This document shows positions 6,046 through 9,270 of a DNA stretch of 9,270 nt, piece by piece. The DNA is from Methylotenera sp. (lineage in GTDB: Bacteria; Pseudomonadota; Gammaproteobacteria; Burkholderiales; Methylophilaceae): assembly GCA_027487055.1 (NCBI GenBank), contig JAIYEJ010000120.1, positions 1-9,270 of the forward strand, written 5' to 3'. The position numbers and the translations under genes were made by a program. Within the stretch, counting starts at the first letter, position 1, and every line of letters starts with the position of its first letter. The notes under the pieces are model-generated. The model was not told the origin of the DNA, did no database searches, and saw only the letters and a program-made list of their open reading frames with translations.

Positions 6046-8037
6046 ATGAAGCAACTTTCAAAGGAGCAATTGAGTGAAATGCTTATGCAAGGGCGAAAAG
6101 CAATTCAGCTTGGCGCACTTGGACAAGCTGAATTACTTTATTTATCTATTTTAAAATCACGCCCAGATATTACAGAAGCAATAGCATCATTAGCGTACAC
6201 ATATACCTCTACAAAACAGCATGCAAAAGCGGAAATGCACCTTAGGAAGCTTTTAAAATTGATGCCCAATCATGCTCAAACACATATTAATTTGGCAAAT
6301 AGTTTATTCGAGCAAAAACAATATCTAGAAGCTATTACACACTATAAAGCAGCAATCAACTTAGAACCAAAGCAAGTTGATGCTCATATTAACCTAGGCT
6401 TTACCTACCGCATGTTAAAAAAATATGATTTAGCGATTTCGTATTTGCATAGTGCTCTTGATTTAGATAAAGTGAATGCTAAGGCTTTTCATGTACTTGG
6501 GGTAATATATTTAGATATTGAAGACATTAATAGAGCACTACATTGCTTAGAAAGTGCTACTGAACTTTCACCCGATCTCACAGAGTATAGGGTAAGTTTT
6601 GCTCATGTACTTGAAAAGGCAAAGCTATACTTTGAGGCTGGACTTCAATACCACAAAGCCTGCGAATTAAACCCCAACTATTTAGATAGTTTCATTTTAT
6701 ACGGTGATTATCTGGCTAAGATGTATCGCCACGATGAAGCACTAGAATGTTACACACGCGCAGCGTATTTATCCCCAAAAAATCTGGATGTATTTGACAA
6801 GCTTGGTAAAACCTATTTAGCAATGAATGATATTGATGCCGCAACAATACAATACAAAGTCGCGCTAGAAAATCAGCCTAAGCGTCTAACTTCCTTATTA
6901 GGCTTAGGTCAAGTTTATCAAGAACTTGGAGACACTGCCAAAGGCATTGAAATATCTGATGAAATAATTGCGATTGATAAAAGTAAACCTGATGGGTATT
7001 TATTAAAATCAAGAATGAAAAAGTCCAAGCCTGGTGATGGTTTGGCCGAACAACTACTACAGTTTACAACAAATGTTTCAGCAGAAATTAATGATGAGGC
7101 CAAGTGCCGCACCCATTTTGCATTAGGCAAAATTTATGACGATCAAAACAATTACGCTGATGCTTTTATGCATTACTCGATTGGAAATCATTTAAAAAAT
7201 AAAACCTTAGACTACAACGCTGCTGCCGATGAAAGTAAATTTTCTAAATTAATTGCAATATACAATGCTCAGCTTTTTAAAGACTTTAAACATTTGGGGG
7301 TGGAAAGCGATATGCCTGTCATAATTATAGGTATGCCGCGCTCTGGAACAACTTTAACTGAACAAATTATTTCTAGCCATAAAAATATTATTGGAGGGGG
7401 AGAAGTAGAATTTTGGGGCGGCGCTCCTGACTCTATACCTTTTAGGCTTGACACTAAAACTACATACCCTGAATGTATGTCTGAGATAAATGTTAAACAA
7501 GCAAATGATATCGCTAAGATGTATGAGGCATTGTTGCTTAAGATTGCAGGTCCTAACACAAATCCTAAGCACATTACCGATAAAATGCCACATAATTTTT
7601 TGCATATAGGTCTGATTGCACTTCTGTTCCCAAATGTTAAAATTATTCACACCAAACGCGACCCAATTGACACTTGTTTATCTATATTTTTTCAAAGATT
7701 TGGGAACGGTCACCCATATGCTTTTGATTTAAGTAATTTAGGTTTTCATTATAAACAGTATCTGCGGATCATGAGACACTGGCACGAGTTACTGCCTGGA
7801 CGCATTATGGATATAAATTATGAAGATACAATTGCCGACCCTGAATACTGGTCACGTAAATTAATTGATCATATAGGCTTAGAATGGGACGATGCTTGCC
7901 TTGCACCTCACAAATTGGAGCGTACTGTTAAAACTGCTTCACATTGGCAGGTCAGACAACCCATTTATAAAACTTCTGTGCAACGTTGGAAAAACTATGA
8001 AGAATTTTTACAACCATTAATTGAAGCGCTAAAATAG
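6046..8037 (+). CDS. TPR-repeat PAPS-dependent sulfotransferase (tyrosylprotein-sulfotransferase-like)
   Basis: A 663-residue cytosolic fusion with no signal peptide or membrane helix. Residues 9-314 form nine tetratricopeptide repeats in unbroken 34-residue register. A tenth, family-typical TPR-like unit lies near 354-388 (FALGKIYDDQNNYADAF). The catalytic domain starts at about 424. The 5'-phosphosulfate loop is GMPRSGTTL (429-437), Glu453 in GGGEVEFW is the candidate catalytic base, and the 3'-phosphate motif is HTKRDPIDTCLSIF (535-548) with Arg538 and Ser546 spaced by eight. TDKMPHNFLHIG (511-522) and the C-terminal SVQRWKNYEEFLQPLIEAL are also typical of bacterial TPR-sulfotransferases. 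It should transfer sulfuryl from PAPS to a hydroxyl, perhaps protein Tyr, with the TPR arm choosing the partner. The acceptor is not known. cysC nearby would supply PAPS. The start lacks a Shine-Dalgarno, but the TPR register supports Met1. The gene is AT-rich (30% GC in 6481-6540). Confidence 0.88.
   Translation: MKQLSKEQLSEMLMQGRKAIQLGALGQAELLYLSILKSRPDITEAIASLAYTYTSTKQHAKAEMHLRKLLKLMPNHAQTHINLANSLFEQKQYLEAITHYKAAINLEPKQVDAHINLGFTYRMLKKYDLAISYLHSALDLDKVNAKAFHVLGVIYLDIEDINRALHCLESATELSPDLTEYRVSFAHVLEKAKLYFEAGLQYHKACELNPNYLDSFILYGDYLAKMYRHDEALECYTRAAYLSPKNLDVFDKLGKTYLAMNDIDAATIQYKVALENQPKRLTSLLGLGQVYQELGDTAKGIEISDEIIAIDKSKPDGYLLKSRMKKSKPGDGLAEQLLQFTTNVSAEINDEAKCRTHFALGKIYDDQNNYADAFMHYSIGNHLKNKTLDYNAAADESKFSKLIAIYNAQLFKDFKHLGVESDMPVIIIGMPRSGTTLTEQIISSHKNIIGGGEVEFWGGAPDSIPFRLDTKTTYPECMSEINVKQANDIAKMYEALLLKIAGPNTNPKHITDKMPHNFLHIGLIALLFPNVKIIHTKRDPIDTCLSIFFQRFGNGHPYAFDLSNLGFHYKQYLRIMRHWHELLPGRIMDINYEDTIADPEYWSRKLIDHIGLEWDDACLAPHKLERTVKTASHWQVRQPIYKTSVQRWKNYEEFLQPLIEALK
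6070..6987 (+). repeat. Nine tandem TPR units inside the sulfotransferase gene
   Basis: Residues 9-314 divide into nine consecutive 34-residue units with no insertion: 9, 43, 77, 111, 145, 179, 213, 247 and 281 are the unit starts. Each has the TPR pattern of a small/aromatic residue near positions 8 and 11, Ala at about 20 and Pro at about 32. The DNA units are diverged, so there is no recent duplication. Nine units would make more than one superhelical turn, a sizeable protein-docking groove. Confidence 0.85.
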
Positions 8038-8050
8038 TACCATACTAGTC

Positions 8051-9217
8051 CTAACGATAAGATATATTCACCATGCCTTCAAGGTTAAATAACCTGCGAT
8101 ACTCACGTATAGCAAATCTATCCGTCATACCCGCAATGTAATCCGCCACCGCACGGGCTTTATCCGCTTTTGCAGAGGCTTTATACTCTTCTGGCAGTAA
8201 GCAAATATCACCCAAAAACTTTTCAAATAACTCGCGAATAATGCGCTCTGCCTGATTACTCATATTTTTTACATTTTCATGCTGATATAAATTTTTACGC
8301 AAAAACTGTTTTAAACTCAAATTCTTTGCGGTCATTTCAGCGCTAAAGCTCACCAAATATTGCGCCAATCTAATGTCATCAATATTCTTGGGGTTTATCT
8401 TTGCAATATTTTTTGTGGTTTGAGTACACAAATCGATTACCAATACATTAATCATACGACGTATGGTTTCGTGCCTTAATCTTTTTTGCTCTAAGTTTGG
8501 GTATTTGCTTTGTACAATCGCGAGTTGTTCAGCAAATAACTCCACTTGTTGCAATTGCGCAATCGTAATCAAGCCAGAACGCAAACCATCGTCAACATCA
8601 TGATTATTATAAGCAATTTCATCAGCAAAATTAGTTACTTGCGCTTCTAAGCTTGGATTAGTCTTGTTGATAAACCTTAAACCCACATCGCCCAATTGCT
8701 TGGCATTTTTGATTGCGCAATGTTTTAAAATTCCTTCACGTAGCTCAAAGGTGAGGTTTAAACCATCAAATTCTGCATATCGTTGTTCAAGCTTATCAAC
8801 CACGCGTAGCGACTGCAGATTATGCTCAAACCCACCAAAGTTTTTCATGCATTCGTTAAGTGCATCCTGTCCAGCATGCCCAAATGGCGTGTGACCCAAA
8901 TCATGTGCCAGCGCGATAGCTTCAGTTAAATCTTCATGTAAATTGAGTGTGCGCGCAATACCACGAGCAAGCTGGGCGACTTCCAAGCTGTGTGTTAATC
9001 TTGTTCGAAATAAATCACCCTCATGATTAACAAACACTTGCGTTTTGTATTCTAGACGGCGAAATGCTGTAGAGTGGATAATACGGTCGCGGTCGCGTTG
9101 AAAAGCGTTGCGCACTGGCATACCATTAATAAGCATCGCGATTGGCTCATTATGATGACGGCCAATAGAGTTTTCTGGGTCTGCTGCATATGGGGCTAAC
9201 TTTGAAATTGCTTGCAT
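8051..9217 (-). CDS. dgt: Deoxyguanosinetriphosphate triphosphohydrolase-like protein (HD domain)
   Basis: An HD-superfamily dNTP triphosphohydrolase, expected to hydrolyse dGTP or other dNTPs to nucleoside plus triphosphate and so adjust nucleotide pools. The 388 residues match the shorter dGTPase-like family (about 370-390), not the longer E. coli Dgt. The N-terminal RDRDRIIHSTAFRRLEYKTQ (41-60) is the family signature. Metal ligands are His76 (THSLEV), His105-Asp106 (AHDLGHTPFGHAG) and Asp199 (FADEIAYNNHD). Met1 is supported by the normal SKLAPYAADPENSIGR-type beginning. It starts three bases after the stop of the upstream minus-strand gene, with GGAAG inside that gene as a distant ribosome site, so translational coupling is likely. 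It ends only 13 bp from the convergent sulfotransferase stop, and no terminator is seen between them. Confidence 0.93.
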   Translation of the reverse strand: MQAISKLAPYAADPENSIGRHHNEPIAMLINGMPVRNAFQRDRDRIIHSTAFRRLEYKTQVFVNHEGDLFRTRLTHSLEVAQLARGIARTLNLHEDLTEAIALAHDLGHTPFGHAGQDALNECMKNFGGFEHNLQSLRVVDKLEQRYAEFDGLNLTFELREGILKHCAIKNAKQLGDVGLRFINKTNPSLEAQVTNFADEIAYNNHDVDDGLRSGLITIAQLQQVELFAEQLAIVQSKYPNLEQKRLRHETIRRMINVLVIDLCTQTTKNIAKINPKNIDDIRLAQYLVSFSAEMTAKNLSLKQFLRKNLYQHENVKNMSNQAERIIRELFEKFLGDICLLPEEYKASAKADKARAVADYIAGMTDRFAIREYRRLFNLEGMVNISYR

Positions 9218-9220
9218 AGA

Positions 9221-9270
9221 TTATGCAATCGCTTCCAAGGTTTGCTTAAGCTTGTCGGCATCGTAATCAC
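9221..9270 (-). CDS. aroB: C-terminal end of an upstream gene, probably 3-dehydroquinate synthase
   Basis: A minus-strand frame enters from the window edge and ends in TAA at 9223-9221, reading DYDADKLKQTLEAIA. It is only 15 complete codons. The call rests mainly on context: in many betaproteobacteria aroB lies directly before the dGTPase-like gene, and AroB commonly ends in a short amphipathic helix of this kind. The three-base gap to dgt implies an operon. The sequence alone is too short to prove the family. Confidence 0.5.
   Translation of the reverse strand, partial: DYDADKLKQTLEAIA

Noticed and set aside
7269..7650. Minus-strand open frames of about 100 codons within the sulfotransferase gene
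   Set aside because: They overlap the PAPS-binding core of a clearly coding gene, and their translations show no domain or membrane pattern and no ribosome site.
1..9270. Insertion sequences, CRISPR arrays, tRNA or rRNA genes
   Set aside because: No transposase-like frame, terminal inverted repeats with target duplications, spaced direct repeats or RNA gene signatures were seen.

Overview
The window reads as chromosome of a moderately AT-rich Gram-negative proteobacterium. The most likely source is a betaproteobacterium of the Methylophilaceae type (Methylotenera or Methylophilus-like). This rests on remembered gene style and gene order: a small coiled-coil protein then ntrB-ntrC, an aroB-dgt pair, and a classical trimeric porin with a C-terminal Phe. 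No database search was possible, so the genus is an inference.

Layout. Positions 1-222 (+) hold the end of a coiled-coil protein. A short intergenic region with a good sigma-54-type promoter candidate follows, then ntrB (glnL, 321-1415) and ntrC (glnG, 1461-2849), the nitrogen two-component system. A 174-bp gap holds a possible gene remnant on the minus strand and a strong bidirectional terminator. On the minus strand come, in transcription order, a porin (5702-4458), its terminator with a UUCG tetraloop, an APS kinase (cysC, 4326-3730) and a small 2-oxoglutarate/Fe(II)-oxygenase-like protein of unknown function (3698-3024). A 343-bp divergent region with several palindromes separates the porin from a + strand gene for a 663-residue TPR-sulfotransferase (6046-8037). 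The window closes with a dGTPase-like HD hydrolase (9217-8051, -) and the last codons of what is probably aroB (-).

How the parts may work together. ntrB/ntrC and aroB/dgt are ordinary core genes. The block between them (about 3.0-8.0 kb) looks like an accessory module built on activated sulfate. CysC makes PAPS from APS. The TPR-sulfotransferase carries both PAPS-binding motifs of the tyrosylprotein-sulfotransferase-like family and would consume PAPS. The 2OG-oxygenase-like protein shares an apparent operon with cysC, and a major porin lies between the two halves. No ATP sulfurylase (cysD/cysN or sat) or PAPS reductase gene is in view, so cysC here may serve sulfation rather than sulfate assimilation. 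The acceptor is unknown. A secreted or surface protein, or a glycan, is the working guess.
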